Counted from the first letter of the stretch, positions 7,886-16,784 are shown. The stretch is 64,000 bases of DNA from DASXKD01 sp963703605 (GCA_963703605.1 CAVPFC010000066.1:134595-198594); one strand, 5' to 3'. Program-made: numbers and translations. The notes: a model not told the origin generated them from the letters alone.

Positions 7886-9272
7886 ATGACGAGCCACCAC
7901 GGCGCCGGGCCCCGGGCAGGCATCACGCAGCCAGCACCGGCTCCGTATCCGGCCGGGCCGGTCACGCGTGCTCAGGCCCTGCTGGTGCGCCGTCAGGCCA
8001 GCGAAACCGCCGCGGCCCTCCCGGCTGATCCTTTCGTGCGCCGGTCCTGGCCGCGGGGCAGTCACCGGCTGAGCGGCCGGCCAGCCGTCTTTGTACTGGC
8101 CTCGCTGATCGTGGCGCTTTTGGCCTCCTCCGCCGCCCCCACCCCGTTGTACGCGATCTACCAGGCCCAATGGCACTTCACGCCGATCACCACCACGGTG
8201 GTGTTCGGGGCGTACGCGATAGCGGTGCTGGCCGGCCTGCTGACCCTGGGCAAGCTGTCCGACCACGTTGGGCGCCTGGCCGGTGCTGCTGACCGCGATC
8301 GCCGTGCACGCGGGCTCGCTGGTGATCTTCGCTACCGCCACCGGGGTGCCTGCGCTGCTTTCCGCCCGGGTGGTCCAGGGCCTGTCCACCGGCGCGGCCC
8401 TGGGCGCGATCGGCGCGGCCATGCTGGACATGGACCGCGAACTCGGCACCTTCGCCAACGCGGCAGCGCCGGGCATGGGCACCGCGAGCGGCGCGATCTT
8501 GTCCGCGCTGGCGGTCCGCTTCCTGCCCGATCCCACGCACCTCATCTACCTGGCCCTGATCGGCGTGCTCGGCGTGCAGGCTGCCGCGATCGGCGCGATG
8601 CGCGAGACGGTCAGCCGGGCCCCCGGCGCAGTGGCCAGCCTGCGGCCGGAGATCACCCTGCCGCGGGCGCTGCGGGCCCCGGTGCTGACCGCCGTGCCGG
8701 TGCTGTTCGCGGTGTGGGCACTGGCCGGGCTGTATGGCGCGCTGGGTCCGGCGCTGGTGTACGCGCTGACCGGCTCGAGCGGCGTGGTGCTGGGCAGCTT
8801 GAGCCTGTTCGTGCTGGCCGCCTCGGCGGTCGTGGCGATCGTGTCGCTGCGCCGGGTGGCGGCGCGGACGGTGATGCTGTTGGGCATCTTTGCGCTGATC
8901 ACCGGCGTGGCCGTGACCGTCACGGCCGTGAGCCTGGGGTCGGTGGCAGTCTTCTTCGCGGGCTCCGCGATCGCCGGCGCCGGATTCGGCAGCGGCTTCC
9001 AGGGCGCCATCCGCACGGTGGTTCCGCTGGCCGCGGCGCACGAGCGGGCCGGCCTGGTGTCACTGCTCTACCTGGTGTCCTACCTCGGGCTGGGCGTGCC
9101 CGCCGTGCTGGCCGGGTTCGGCGTGGTGCACGGCGGCGGGCTGATCAGCACCACCCGCTACTACGGCGCAGCGGTGATCGTGCTGGCTGCGCTGGCACTA
9201 TTCGGGCTGCTGAAGACCCGGCCCGGGCGCGCCGCTGAGCCGGCCGCAGCCCCGGCCCAGGGCATAAGATAG
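7886..9272 (+). pseudogene. MFS transporter, single-base frameshift
   Basis: The product is a major facilitator superfamily drug/sugar-efflux-type permease. The first frame (7886 to about 8277) gives a long N-terminal tail, TM1 (VFVLASLIVALLASSAAPTPLYAIYQ) and TM2, ending at LGKLSDHVGR, the loop 2-3 motif where family members continue GRRPVLL. One extra base near 8277 shifts the frame, and the protein resumes as PVLLTAIAVHAGSLVIF through to the stop at 9272, with about ten more membrane helices. Restoring one base would give about 461 residues, normal for the family. All other positions look intact, so this is either a very recent lesion or a sequencing error. It lies in an apparent operon with the TetR gene (30 nt apart). 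Confidence 0.75.
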
Positions 9273-9291
9273 ACAAGTCTGTCTAGGAAGG
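9270..9291 (+). promoter_or_regulatory. Third TetR-type operator and RBS of tetR
   Basis: TAGACA-AGTC-TGTCTA (9270-9285) contains AGACAAGTCT, a third match to AGAC-N2-GTCT. It overlaps the MFS stop codon. AGGAAGG (9285-9291) is the RBS for ATG 9303. This suggests that TetR controls its own expression. Confidence 0.6.
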
Positions 9292-9302
9292 TGGCCATCA
9301 CC

Positions 9303-9917
9303 ATGGCTGTCAAGGAAGGGAGCGCCGTCCGGCCATCGGCGCGTGAGCGGCTGCTGGCCGCGGCCAACGAGCTGTTCTACAACGAAGGCGTGCACACGGT
9401 CGGGATCGACCGCATCATCGAGCAGGCGGGGGTGGCCAAGGCGTCGCTGTACAACACCTTCGGCAGCAAGGACGAGCTGGTCCGTGCCTACTTGCAGACC
9501 CGGCACGCCAGCGTCACCCAGAGCATCATGCAGGCGGTGGACCGCTATGACGCCCCGCGCGAGCGCCTGCTGGCCGTGTTCGAGGGCCAGGGAGAGCTGT
9601 TCGCCCAGCCGGGCTACCGCGGCTGCGCCTTTGCCCGGGCCAGCGCGGAATCCTATCCCGGCGACCCGGCCGAGCAGGCCGCCGATGCCTACCGCCACTG
9701 GGTACGCGCGCTGCTGACCGAGCTGGCCGCGCAGGCCGGTGTGCCCGAGCCCGAGGTCCTTGCCCGCCAGCTGCACCTGCTCTACGACGGCAGCGGACAG
9801 TCCGCGCGAATGGACCACGACCCAGCCGCGGCCGCGGCCGCCCGCGCCGCCGCGGCCACGCTGTTCGACGCGGCCCTGGCCCGCGGGACGGTGGCGCACG
9901 GCGGCGCGGTTCAGTAG
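9303..9917 (+). CDS. TetR/AcrR family transcriptional repressor
   Basis: The 204-residue protein has an N-terminal TetR HTH (ARERLLAAANELFYNEGVHTVGIDRIIEQAGVAKASLYNTFGSKDELVRAYL, about 12-62) and a helical ligand-binding C-terminal domain. I chose ATG 9303 because AGGAAGG lies 11 nt upstream; a GTG at 9291 would overlap the RBS. It follows the MFS gene on the same strand. The AGAC-N2-GTCT sites before both genes make it the likely repressor of the exporter, released by an unknown ligand. Confidence 0.85.
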   Translation: MAVKEGSAVRPSARERLLAAANELFYNEGVHTVGIDRIIEQAGVAKASLYNTFGSKDELVRAYLQTRHASVTQSIMQAVDRYDAPRERLLAVFEGQGELFAQPGYRGCAFARASAESYPGDPAEQAADAYRHWVRALLTELAAQAGVPEPEVLARQLHLLYDGSGQSARMDHDPAAAAAARAAAATLFDAALARGTVAHGGAVQ

Positions 9918-9969
9918 CCGACAGGGCGCGATCTGGCCAGGAGCGGTGATGGTCCTGCAGGATCTCCGC

Positions 9970-11136
9970 CTACATGTGTCCGTCGGTGACACTGGCCGCT
10001 GGTTCGTCGTCGAGTGGCCCGCCCGGGCCGGTGGCTTGCCACAGTTCCTTGGCGACGATCTGCAGTGCGCCCGCGGCCGGGATGGAAAGCAGCGCCGCCA
10101 CGAAGCTGCCGAAGAAACCGCCCACCCAGTCGCCGATCGACGTGCCGATCAGGACGGACACCAGGATAAGCAGCGGGTTGACCTTCACCGTGCGGCTCAT
10201 TATCACCGGGTTCAGCACGTGATTCTCTATCTGCTGGTAGGCGATGAACACGGCCGCCGTGACGATGCCCGCGGTGAGCGAATGCCCGAGCGCGAACAAG
10301 ACGGTGGGGATGCCCGCCAGCGCTCCGCCGACCATCGGCAGGAAGTCCACCAGGGCGACCCACAGCGCCCACAGCAGCGGGAAGGGAATCCCGAGCGCGA
10401 GGAGCGTGACGAAGACCACGGCGCCAGCGATCACCGACGTCAGGATGTCCCCCACCATGTACCCGGTCACCGACTGGTTGATCTCATGAGCGACCCGGGC
10501 GTAACGCCTCGCCCGCTCCGGTGCCATGAGGCTCAGGATTCCGTCGCGCATCTTGGGGCCCTCGAGCAAAAGGAGCAGGACCAGAATGGCGATGGTCCCC
10601 AGCGTCACTATCAGTGACACCGCGCCCTTCCCGACGCTGAGCGCTGGCTTGGCCATGCCCGCGGCGAGACTTTGCAGCTTGGGGGTGTTGCGTTGCACCC
10701 AGGCGGCCAGGTGATAGCGGCGTGCGAGGTGACCGATCCAGCCGCGGCCGTGCTCGGCATCCTGCACGTAGGAAGGAAGCCGCTGCACCAGGTGAGTCAG
10801 CCCGCTCACCAGCGGATGACCAAACGCGACCGCCAGGCCGGCGAAGACAAGCCCCGCCCAGATGGTCACTACGGCAACGGCCCAGCCGCGCCGCTTGATA
10901 CGCCAGCGTTGCAGGTACAACACGAAGGGGTTCAGGATCAGGGCGGTGAACCCGGCGACCACCATCAGCAGAATGACGTCCCGCAGCCGGTAAATGAGCT
11001 TGCCCGCGAGGTAGGTCAGGGCCACCACAGCAACGGCGGTGATGATCGCCGCCAGCGGGATACCACGTGCGGCCGCCGCTCTCCGTATACGGGCGCGCCG
11101 GGTAGGGACCGCGGCCGTCGCGTTGTCACCGGGCAC
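9970..11136 (-). CDS. AI-2E family transporter (PerM-like permease)
   Basis: The 388-residue integral membrane protein has about eight helices: an N-terminal basic tail, LAAIITAVAVVALTYLAG, VILLMVVAGFTALILNPFVLYL, WAVAVVTIWAGLVFAGLAVAF, a soluble stretch (about 110-170), then ILVLLLLLEGPKM, ILTSVIAGAVVFVTLLALGI, the characteristic ALVDFLPMVGGALAGIPTVLFAL, and ENHVLNPVIMSRTVKVNPL near the end. The last two segments are hallmarks of this family. Members export or exchange varied small solutes, so the substrate is not predictable. It sits 5 nt downstream of the NRAMP gene, likely in one operon. Confidence 0.85.
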   Translation of the reverse strand: MPGDNATAAVPTRRARIRRAAAARGIPLAAIITAVAVVALTYLAGKLIYRLRDVILLMVVAGFTALILNPFVLYLQRWRIKRRGWAVAVVTIWAGLVFAGLAVAFGHPLVSGLTHLVQRLPSYVQDAEHGRGWIGHLARRYHLAAWVQRNTPKLQSLAAGMAKPALSVGKGAVSLIVTLGTIAILVLLLLLEGPKMRDGILSLMAPERARRYARVAHEINQSVTGYMVGDILTSVIAGAVVFVTLLALGIPFPLLWALWVALVDFLPMVGGALAGIPTVLFALGHSLTAGIVTAAVFIAYQQIENHVLNPVIMSRTVKVNPLLILVSVLIGTSIGDWVGGFFGSFVAALLSIPAAGALQIVAKELWQATGPGGPLDDEPAASVTDGHM

Positions 11137-11141
11137 CTGGG

Positions 11142-12476
11142 TTATCCCGTCACGTAGGAGATCACCGTGGCCACTACGGCGCCGGCCATGCCGAGAAAGG
11201 TGAGCAGGAGAACCACCCGGGAGAGCCGGCCGCTTCTGGCTGCGCCCATGGTGGCGCGGTCGGCGGCGATGCGGTCGACGAACCAGATCAGCGGGACGGC
11301 GGCGATGCCGTTGAACGCCGCCGCGAACACCAGGAAGCGGATGGGGTTGACGCCGACGAAGTTCAGGCAGAGGCCGATCAGCATGGACGCGGCGATGACC
11401 CCGTAGAAGTAGCGCCCTTCTCTGGGCTTGAGGTCAAGGCCCTCCTTCTTCCCCCGTGCCTCGCTGAGCGCGTAGGAGGTGGACCCGGCCATGACCGGGA
11501 TGGCGAGCATGCCGAGGGACACGATGCCGAGGGCGAACAGGCCCTGGGCGATGAGGCCGGCGTGGGGGAAGGTGTGGACCAGCGGTTCGAGCGCCTTGGC
11601 GGCGTCGGCCGCGGTGTTGATCGTGGTGACGTGAGCGGTATGCAGCACGGTCGCCGCGACGATGATGATGAACCAGGCCACGGCCTGGGAGAAGAACATC
11701 CCGATGGCGTTGTCGGTCCGCAGGTCGGCCAGCGACCGCTTGGTCTTGCGGCCCTGGTTCTCCTCCACCTCCTGTGAGGTCTGCCAGAAGAACATGTAGG
11801 GCGTGATGGTGGTGCCGATGACCGCGGTGATGACGAAGAAGAACGCGGGCGTGAACTCGATGTGGGGGATGAAGGTGGCCCGGAAGATCGTGGCCCAGGG
11901 TTCGTGGACCAGGAACGCGGTGATCGGGTAGGCCAGCAGCGATACGGTCAGCCACTTGAGAGCCTTGGCGTATCTGCGGTAGCTGACCGCTATTTCCAGG
12001 GCGAGGATGACGGCGGTGAAGACGATCATCAGGACCGCGGCCGGGATGGGGATGATCAGCGCGGCAGCGCCGCCAAGGGCACCGATGTCGGCACCGATGT
12101 TGATGACGTTCGCGGCCACCAGCAGCACCACCAGCAGGCGCAGGGTCCGCAGGCTGTAGTGGTCCTTGATGTTGCGGGCCAGTCCCCGGCCGGTGACGTT
12201 GCCGATCCGGCCGCACGCCTCCTGGACGCCGATGACCAGCGGCAGCATCCACAACGCGGTCCACAGCTGGCCGTAGCCGAACTGGGCGCCGGTCTGCGAG
12301 TAGGTCGCGATCCCGGAAGGGTCGTCGTCGGCGGCCCCGGTGATCAGGCCCGGGCCGAGGATCCCGAGCAGGCGGCGCAGCTGGCCCCGGCCGCCGGGAG
12401 CGCCCGTTGCCTTGGCTGGCTGCGGCGCGGTCGGCGAGGCGGAGGAGCCCACTGCGGGCGGATCAGCCTTGAACAT
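11142..12476 (-). CDS. NRAMP-related divalent metal transporter
   Basis: The 444-residue protein has about eleven membrane helices. TM1 contains GPGLITGAADDDPSGIATYSQ, where classical Mn/Fe NRAMPs have a DPGN motif. TM6 reads TAVIGTTITPYMFFWQ, without the A-x-x-M-P-H metal site. Loss of the metal-binding Met is typical of the NRAMP-related group that includes magnesium transporters, so this protein probably does not move Mn or Fe (family-based inference). Start: ATG 12476 after a GAGGAGG-like RBS (minus strand). It lies upstream of the AI-2E-type permease. Confidence 0.8.
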   Translation of the reverse strand: MFKADPPAVGSSASPTAPQPAKATGAPGGRGQLRRLLGILGPGLITGAADDDPSGIATYSQTGAQFGYGQLWTALWMLPLVIGVQEACGRIGNVTGRGLARNIKDHYSLRTLRLLVVLLVAANVINIGADIGALGGAAALIIPIPAAVLMIVFTAVILALEIAVSYRRYAKALKWLTVSLLAYPITAFLVHEPWATIFRATFIPHIEFTPAFFFVITAVIGTTITPYMFFWQTSQEVEENQGRKTKRSLADLRTDNAIGMFFSQAVAWFIIIVAATVLHTAHVTTINTAADAAKALEPLVHTFPHAGLIAQGLFALGIVSLGMLAIPVMAGSTSYALSEARGKKEGLDLKPREGRYFYGVIAASMLIGLCLNFVGVNPIRFLVFAAAFNGIAAVPLIWFVDRIAADRATMGAARSGRLSRVVLLLTFLGMAGAVVATVISYVTG

Positions 12477-12501
12477 GGTTGCACCTCCTCTAGCGGGCCG
12501 G

Positions 12502-12539
12502 CGGGCGCCCGGCCGGCCGCTGGCCGGCGTGGGCGCCCG
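12502..12539 (-). terminator. GC-rich hairpin after the HdeD gene
   Basis: CGGGCGCCC (12502-12510) pairs with GGGCGCCCG (12531-12539), continued by GCCGGCC/GGCCGGC around a 3-nt loop with a small bulge. It lies between the HdeD stop and the NRAMP start on the minus strand. There is no T-run, as is common for actinobacterial terminators. Confidence 0.5.
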
Positions 12540-12555
12540 TGCCCTGCGTTACCTC

Positions 12556-13131
12556 TCAGGCGGCCGACCGCAGAGATGGTGACTGCGTGGACCGGCGCTC
12601 GGCGTGCAGTTGGTGCAGCTGGACGCCGAGCGTGATGCGGGTGACCCCGAAGATGATGCTGAACAGGCCGAACAGCAGCGCGAGGGTGAGCGCGCCGACG
12701 CTGGGGCGGGCGAACAGCAAGACCCCGAACGCCACGGCGACCAGCCCGGTGAGGATGTACATCGCCCGGGTGCCCGCGGTCTCGCCGCTACCGAAACCGT
12801 TGACGATCTCGACGATGCCGCCGGCGACCGCCCAGATCCCGATGACCAGGACCAGCACCAGCGCGGTCGGTGCGGGCCAGGCCACGGCGACCACGCCAGC
12901 CGCCAGGCTGATCAGCCCGAGCAGCAGGTGGCCGAAGACCGGCCCGGCGCTGCGGCTGCTGAACGCGCGCACGGCCTCGAATCCTGCGTCGAGGAACGCG
13001 TAGACCGCGAACAAAATGACCAGTGCGAACACGGTCACGCCGGGCCAGGCGAAGGCGATGATCCCGACGATGACGGCGAGAATGCCGAGCAGGATCAGTG
13101 AGGTGGACGTTGACTTGAACATGAAAGGCAT
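12556..13131 (-). CDS. HdeD family (DUF308) membrane protein
   Basis: The 191-residue protein has six predicted helices in three hairpins (LILLGILAVIVGIIAFAWPGVTVFALVILFAVYAFLDAGFEAVRAF and two similar repeats), each with the W/A-R-P-x-x-T/V-like turn of DUF308. The charged tail QLHAERRSTQS is cytosolic. HdeD of enteric bacteria takes part in acid resistance; in actinobacteria these genes are stress-linked but unproven. It lies in a minus-strand group with BON and transporter genes, separated by hairpins on both sides, so it is probably transcribed on its own. Confidence 0.85.
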   Translation of the reverse strand: MPFMFKSTSTSLILLGILAVIVGIIAFAWPGVTVFALVILFAVYAFLDAGFEAVRAFSSRSAGPVFGHLLLGLISLAAGVVAVAWPAPTALVLVLVIGIWAVAGGIVEIVNGFGSGETAGTRAMYILTGLVAVAFGVLLFARPSVGALTLALLFGLFSIIFGVTRITLGVQLHQLHAERRSTQSPSLRSAA

Positions 13132-13153
13132 TCCTTCCGGTTGACTCAGCCGT

Positions 13154-13179
13154 ACCGCGGCATGCTTAGGGGCCGCGGT
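13154..13179 (-). terminator. Hairpin between BON and HdeD genes
   Basis: ACCGCGGC (13154-13161) and GCCGCGGT (13172-13179) form a perfect 8-bp stem with a 10-nt loop. It lies downstream of the BON gene and in the leader of the HdeD gene on the minus strand, so it may terminate the former or structure the latter. Confidence 0.4.
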
Positions 13180-13298
13180 GCCTGTCGATACCAGCAGATG
13201 TCAAGATGGCCGATACCACCAACATCTACGGTCTATGGGCATATAGGTGGCGGCTAGAGAACCATTCAGGTGGTGGTACCGGAGAAATTTGCGTGCGG

Positions 13299-13952
13299 TC
13301 AGCCGGTGACGTTGAGGAGGTCGTTCACGTCGTTGACGCCGCTGGCCATCCAGGTGGCATCGATCACCGCGTCGTGCTCGGCCCAGGTGCGGACATTACC
13401 TCTGAGCGTCACCGTGTTCCCGCTTGCGTCCACCGACACGTCGCTGTCATCGGGGATCAGCGCCCACCGGTCCAGCGCGTCCTGAACCAGGATGTCAACG
13501 TCCAGCTGGTCGGCATCCTGGCCGACCTCGATGTCGTCCCTGATGTTGCGCACGCCGGTCAGCCCGCCGACCGCCAGCTCGGCGGCGGCGCGCTGGGTGC
13601 CGTATTTCACGGTGCCGGTCAGCGTCAGGTTGCCGTCCTGCGCGGTCGCCTCGACGCCATCCGGCACCGTGATGTTCAGCGCCAGCGCGTTGTTCGCCGC
13701 TGTGGTCAGCAGTGCGTCATCGCGGGTGTCAGCCGGCGGCAGCATGACCTCCAGGTGGTTGTGCACGTTCTTGACCCCGTCGACGCGCTGCGCGGCGGCG
13801 GCTGCCTCGAGGTACTGCGGGTAGCTCGGGACCGTGCCGTTGAGCGCCACGTCCCCGTTCATGTTCCTGACGGTGATGTTCGTGACGTCCACCAGCGGGT
13901 CGAAGCCCAGTTCCGCCTCGACCGCCTCGCGGATGTCCTTGTTCTTGCCCAT
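13299..13952 (-). CDS. Triple BON-domain protein
   Basis: The 217-residue acidic protein consists of three BON domains (about 5-70, 78-145, 150-217). Each ends in a V.L.G.V-type strand: GDVALNGTVPSYPQYLEAA, GNLTLTGTVKYGTQRAAAE and NTVTLRGNVRTWAEHDAV. BON domains bind phospholipid or support membrane integrity under stress (OsmY-like). There is no signal peptide, as in other actinobacterial members, so it is likely cytosolic or membrane-associated. It is the first gene of the minus-strand stress group. Confidence 0.85.
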   Translation of the reverse strand: MGKNKDIREAVEAELGFDPLVDVTNITVRNMNGDVALNGTVPSYPQYLEAAAAAQRVDGVKNVHNHLEVMLPPADTRDDALLTTAANNALALNITVPDGVEATAQDGNLTLTGTVKYGTQRAAAELAVGGLTGVRNIRDDIEVGQDADQLDVDILVQDALDRWALIPDDSDVSVDASGNTVTLRGNVRTWAEHDAVIDATWMASGVNDVNDLLNVTG

Positions 13953-14030
13953 GTGCCAGATCCTTCCGTGATCGATAGGACGGCAGACTCACCGCCTGCG
14001 AATTAGTCCACCCGGGTTCTCCCGCGTTGG

Positions 14031-14355
14031 TAAAGGCGATGGTGGCTCTGGTGATATTGGCCGGGTCTATAAGATCAGCCCTCGGTCAAAGACCGGGTAC
14101 CGCCAGCCGTTTTGCAAAGAACTGCTGCAGCCGGTGCCCACCGGGGCCTATAGCGCCGGGCAATACCAGGACAGATCAAACGCCGGGCGCGGCGCGGGGA
14201 AGCGCCCCCGGGGCGCTGAGTCTCCAGCGTCCCGTTCTTGCCTGTTAGCGCCTTAAGCCTTGAGCGCTTCCACCCCGCATGCAGTGCACATCGGAATCCC
14301 CGGGTGGTAAAAGCGATGCCGTCACTCGTGACATTGATTTGCCCTATGAGACCAG
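14031..14355. repeat. Degenerate ~50-bp direct repeat in a non-coding gap
   Basis: About 50 nt starting TGGTAAAGGCGATG near 14031 recurs, starting TGGTAAAAGCGATG, near 14306. Both continue through GTGAYATTG to CTATRAGAYCAG with matching spacing. The copies are 275 nt apart in the otherwise featureless gap between the BON gene start and the AraC gene stop (13953-14425). They could be promoter/operator modules or decayed repeats. Confidence 0.4.
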
Positions 14356-14425
14356 GTGCCGCCAAGGCGACTGCCTCGGCGACCAGGTCGGCGGCTGGCG
14401 AGCCCGGTGGCTGCAGCGTGGATCC

Positions 14426-15382
14426 TCAGACGAAGTGGACGCCGTCACCGGCCGTTGGTGTGCGGTCACCGGGCAGTGCCGTGCGCTCCCGTTGCTGCTG
14501 GCGCCATAGCCCGGGCGGCTGGCCGTGGTGGCGGCGGAAGGCGGCGGCGAAGGCGTAGGGCGTTGCGTAGCCGGTACGTTCGGCGACCTGCGTGAGGGTT
14601 GGCTGGCCGGTGCGCAGGTAGTCTCGCGCCAGGGTCATGCGCCAGGTGGTCAGGTACTGCATCGGGGCCTGGCCGAGTGCGCGCTGGAAGCTGCGCGCGA
14701 AGGCGGCCCGCGACAGCCCGCTGACGGCTGCCAGTTCGGGGACCGTCCACGGGTGGGTGGCGTCGTCGTGGATGGCTTGCAGGGCCGCGCTCAGCCGGGG
14801 ATCGGCTGATGCCTGGAACCAGCGGGGGGCGCTGCTGCTGGTGTTGAAGCTGGTGCGGATGGCGAGGACCAGGAGGACGTCGAGGAGCCGGTCGAGTACG
14901 GTCTGCTGGCCGGGCTGCGAGGTGGCCAGTTCCCGTGACAGCACGGTGATGACCTGGTGCAGGGGATCGCCGGCGGCCGCGGAGAGCGGCAGGATCTGGG
15001 GCAAGGCGCCGAGCAGCCCGTCTCCGACGTCGCCGGAGAACCGGTAGGCGCCGCACAAGAACACCGTCGGCCGCCGGTCATCGGGGTGCTCGTCGTCGGC
15101 GTGCCGGGCCTTGAACTCCGCGGGCTCCAGGCAGGCGGCCGCGGCCTCGTGGGCGATGTGGTGGTCGGGCCCGCCCCGCACGAGGGCCAGCTCGCCGGGG
15201 GCCAGTTCGAGAGCCGCCCGGGGGTCGTCGAGCCACAGCCATGCGCGTCCCTGGACGACGGCGTGCAGTGCGAGCTGGATGGTCCCCGGCAGCCGCAGCC
15301 CCCACGGAGGGGCGGCCACGGTCCGGGCAAAGACGCCGCCCGACGCGCGCGCCCTGGCCAGGTGGTCCTGCAGGAGGTCCAT
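14426..15382 (-). CDS. AraC family regulator with cupin sensor domain
   Basis: The 318-residue protein has an N-terminal cupin_6-type domain (about 1-180: GTIQLALHAVVQGRAWLWLDDP, LAPGELALVRGGPDHHIAHE) and a C-terminal double HTH (about 200-305: PWTVPELAAVSGLSRAAFARSFQRALGQAPMQYLTTWRMTLARDYL, then YATPYAFAAAFRRHHGQPP). I chose ATG 15382, preceded on the minus strand by a normal gap; the frame is open to 15562 but that part covers the divergent promoter. It is divergent from the NmrA-type gene at 15496, which it probably activates or represses. Confidence 0.85.
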   Translation of the reverse strand: MDLLQDHLARARASGGVFARTVAAPPWGLRLPGTIQLALHAVVQGRAWLWLDDPRAALELAPGELALVRGGPDHHIAHEAAAACLEPAEFKARHADDEHPDDRRPTVFLCGAYRFSGDVGDGLLGALPQILPLSAAAGDPLHQVITVLSRELATSQPGQQTVLDRLLDVLLVLAIRTSFNTSSSAPRWFQASADPRLSAALQAIHDDATHPWTVPELAAVSGLSRAAFARSFQRALGQAPMQYLTTWRMTLARDYLRTGQPTLTQVAERTGYATPYAFAAAFRRHHGQPPGLWRQQQRERTALPGDRTPTAGDGVHFV

Positions 15383-15411
15383 CTGACCAGTGTTTGCTGG
15401 GACCGGCTCAT

Positions 15412-15437
15412 TCGTCAACAATGACGAGCGTTTGACA
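15412..15437. promoter_or_regulatory. Divergent control region of AraC/NmrA pair
   Basis: TCGTCA-ACAA-TGACGA (15412-15427) is a 6-4-6 inverted repeat. It is followed by TTGACA (15432-15437), a consensus -35 for the rightward gene; no strong -10 follows. The repeat is a candidate site for the divergent AraC regulator. Confidence 0.4.
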
Positions 15438-15495
15438 TAAAGAACCGAGCGCTTTGCACATTGATTCACTCCTTCTCTGCTCGGATCATGGAGCC

Positions 15496-16353
15496 ATGAA
15501 CACGTCACGGCAGGCCACCCTCGTCCTCGGCGGCACCGGCAGGACCGGATCACTGGTGGCACGGAAACTCGCCGACCGCGGCCTGAGCGCGCGGACAGCG
15601 TCGCGGCACGGTGCCGATGTGAGGTTCGACTGGGACGACCCGGCCACCCACGGCCCCGCCCTCGCCGGTACCGACCGCATTTACCTGGTCACCCCTGTCA
15701 TGCGGGTCGCCTACGCCCGCCTGGTGTCCGGCTTCCTGGATCTCGCCGAAGCCAGCGGGGTACGGCATGTCACCTACCTCAGCTCCTACGGCAGCGACCA
15801 AGCCCCGCCCGAGGTCGACATCAGCGCCGTCGAACGCGAACTCATGAGCCGGCAAGCCTTCACGTCCTCGGTCCTTCGCCCCGCGTGGGTCATGCAGAAC
15901 TTCACCGACGAACACCTGCCCGTCATGCAGGACATGATCACAGTGCCCACAGCAGGCGGCGCGGAGGCGTTCGTCGACGCCGCGGACATCGCCGCGGTCG
16001 CGGCCGAGACTTTGGCCGACCCCGACGCCCACGCTGGCGCGGTGTACGCGCCCACGGGCCCTCAAGCGCTCACCGTGGCCGAGGTCGCCGGCATCATCGC
16101 CGGCGTCACCGGCCTGCCCGTCACCCACAACGACATCGACCGCGGCATGTGGATCGATGCCGCCATCGCAGCCGGGGCCGTGCCCGCCGGCTACGGCGTC
16201 ATGCTCGACTGGCTGACGGCCACGATCGCCTCGGGGCACGGCTCACGGCCCAACGATGACGTCCGAAAGGTCACCGGATCCCCGCCAGCCAGCTTTGCCG
16301 ACTTCGCCCATCGCAACGCCCACGCCTGGGCCGTCCCGGCAGCGCACCCGTGA
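15496..16353 (+). CDS. NAD(P)H-binding NmrA-type oxidoreductase/sensor
   Basis: The 285-residue atypical SDR has an N-terminal dinucleotide site GGTGRTG (about 10-16), the Rossmann pattern ending DRIYLVTPV, and HVTYLSSYGSD. The Y-x-x-x-K catalytic pair of classical SDRs is absent, so it is either an NmrA-like NADP sensor or an azoreductase/quinone-reductase-like enzyme. Start ATG 15496 lies after a GGAG-containing leader. Its stop overlaps the next gene's GTG (GTGA), so the two are coupled. Confidence 0.8.
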   Translation: MNTSRQATLVLGGTGRTGSLVARKLADRGLSARTASRHGADVRFDWDDPATHGPALAGTDRIYLVTPVMRVAYARLVSGFLDLAEASGVRHVTYLSSYGSDQAPPEVDISAVERELMSRQAFTSSVLRPAWVMQNFTDEHLPVMQDMITVPTAGGAEAFVDAADIAAVAAETLADPDAHAGAVYAPTGPQALTVAEVAGIIAGVTGLPVTHNDIDRGMWIDAAIAAGAVPAGYGVMLDWLTATIASGHGSRPNDDVRKVTGSPPASFADFAHRNAHAWAVPAAHP

Positions 16354-16784
16354 CCGGCCGGCCCGGTTTCGAGGCGCTCGCCCCGTTCTTCCAGATCATC
16401 GAGCAGGGACTGAGCGGGCTCGTCGACGGGGAAGAGTTCTTCGACACGCTGGCCGAGGACGCCGTCTTCGAGTACGTCATTTCTGTCCCCGGATACCCTC
16501 GCCGTGTCGTGGGCAGGGAGGCCGTCGCGGACCTTTACCGCGGCTACGGGGACACGATGGTTCTCGACAGCGCTGACGAGCTGGCCGTCCACCGGGACCG
16601 CGAAGCCTCGGTCGTCGTCCTCGAATACGCAGTCCACGGCCGGGCGGTCAGTACCGGGCACGCCTACGACAATCACTTCGTCTCCGTCATCACGATCAAA
16701 GACCGCAAGGTCACGCACTGGCGCGACTACCTCGACCCCGTCGCCGTATTCGACGCCGTCGGCTGGCCCGCGCACCACAAGTGA
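16350..16784 (+). CDS. SnoaL-like / NTF2-fold protein
   Basis: The 144-residue protein starts at GTG 16350, overlapping the preceding stop by 4 nt. It has a single NTF2-like cone: EEFFDTLAEDAVFEYVISVPG, a helix GREAVADLYRGYGDTM, then strands ending NHFVSVITIKDRKVTHWRDYLDPVAVFDAVG, the typical SnoaL C-terminus. Members are small isomerases, hydrolases or ligand binders. Coupling to the NmrA-type gene suggests a shared detoxification or small-molecule step. The 250 nt before uvrA hold nothing recognisable. Confidence 0.8.
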   Translation: MTGRPGFEALAPFFQIIEQGLSGLVDGEEFFDTLAEDAVFEYVISVPGYPRRVVGREAVADLYRGYGDTMVLDSADELAVHRDREASVVVLEYAVHGRAVSTGHAYDNHFVSVITIKDRKVTHWRDYLDPVAVFDAVGWPAHHK

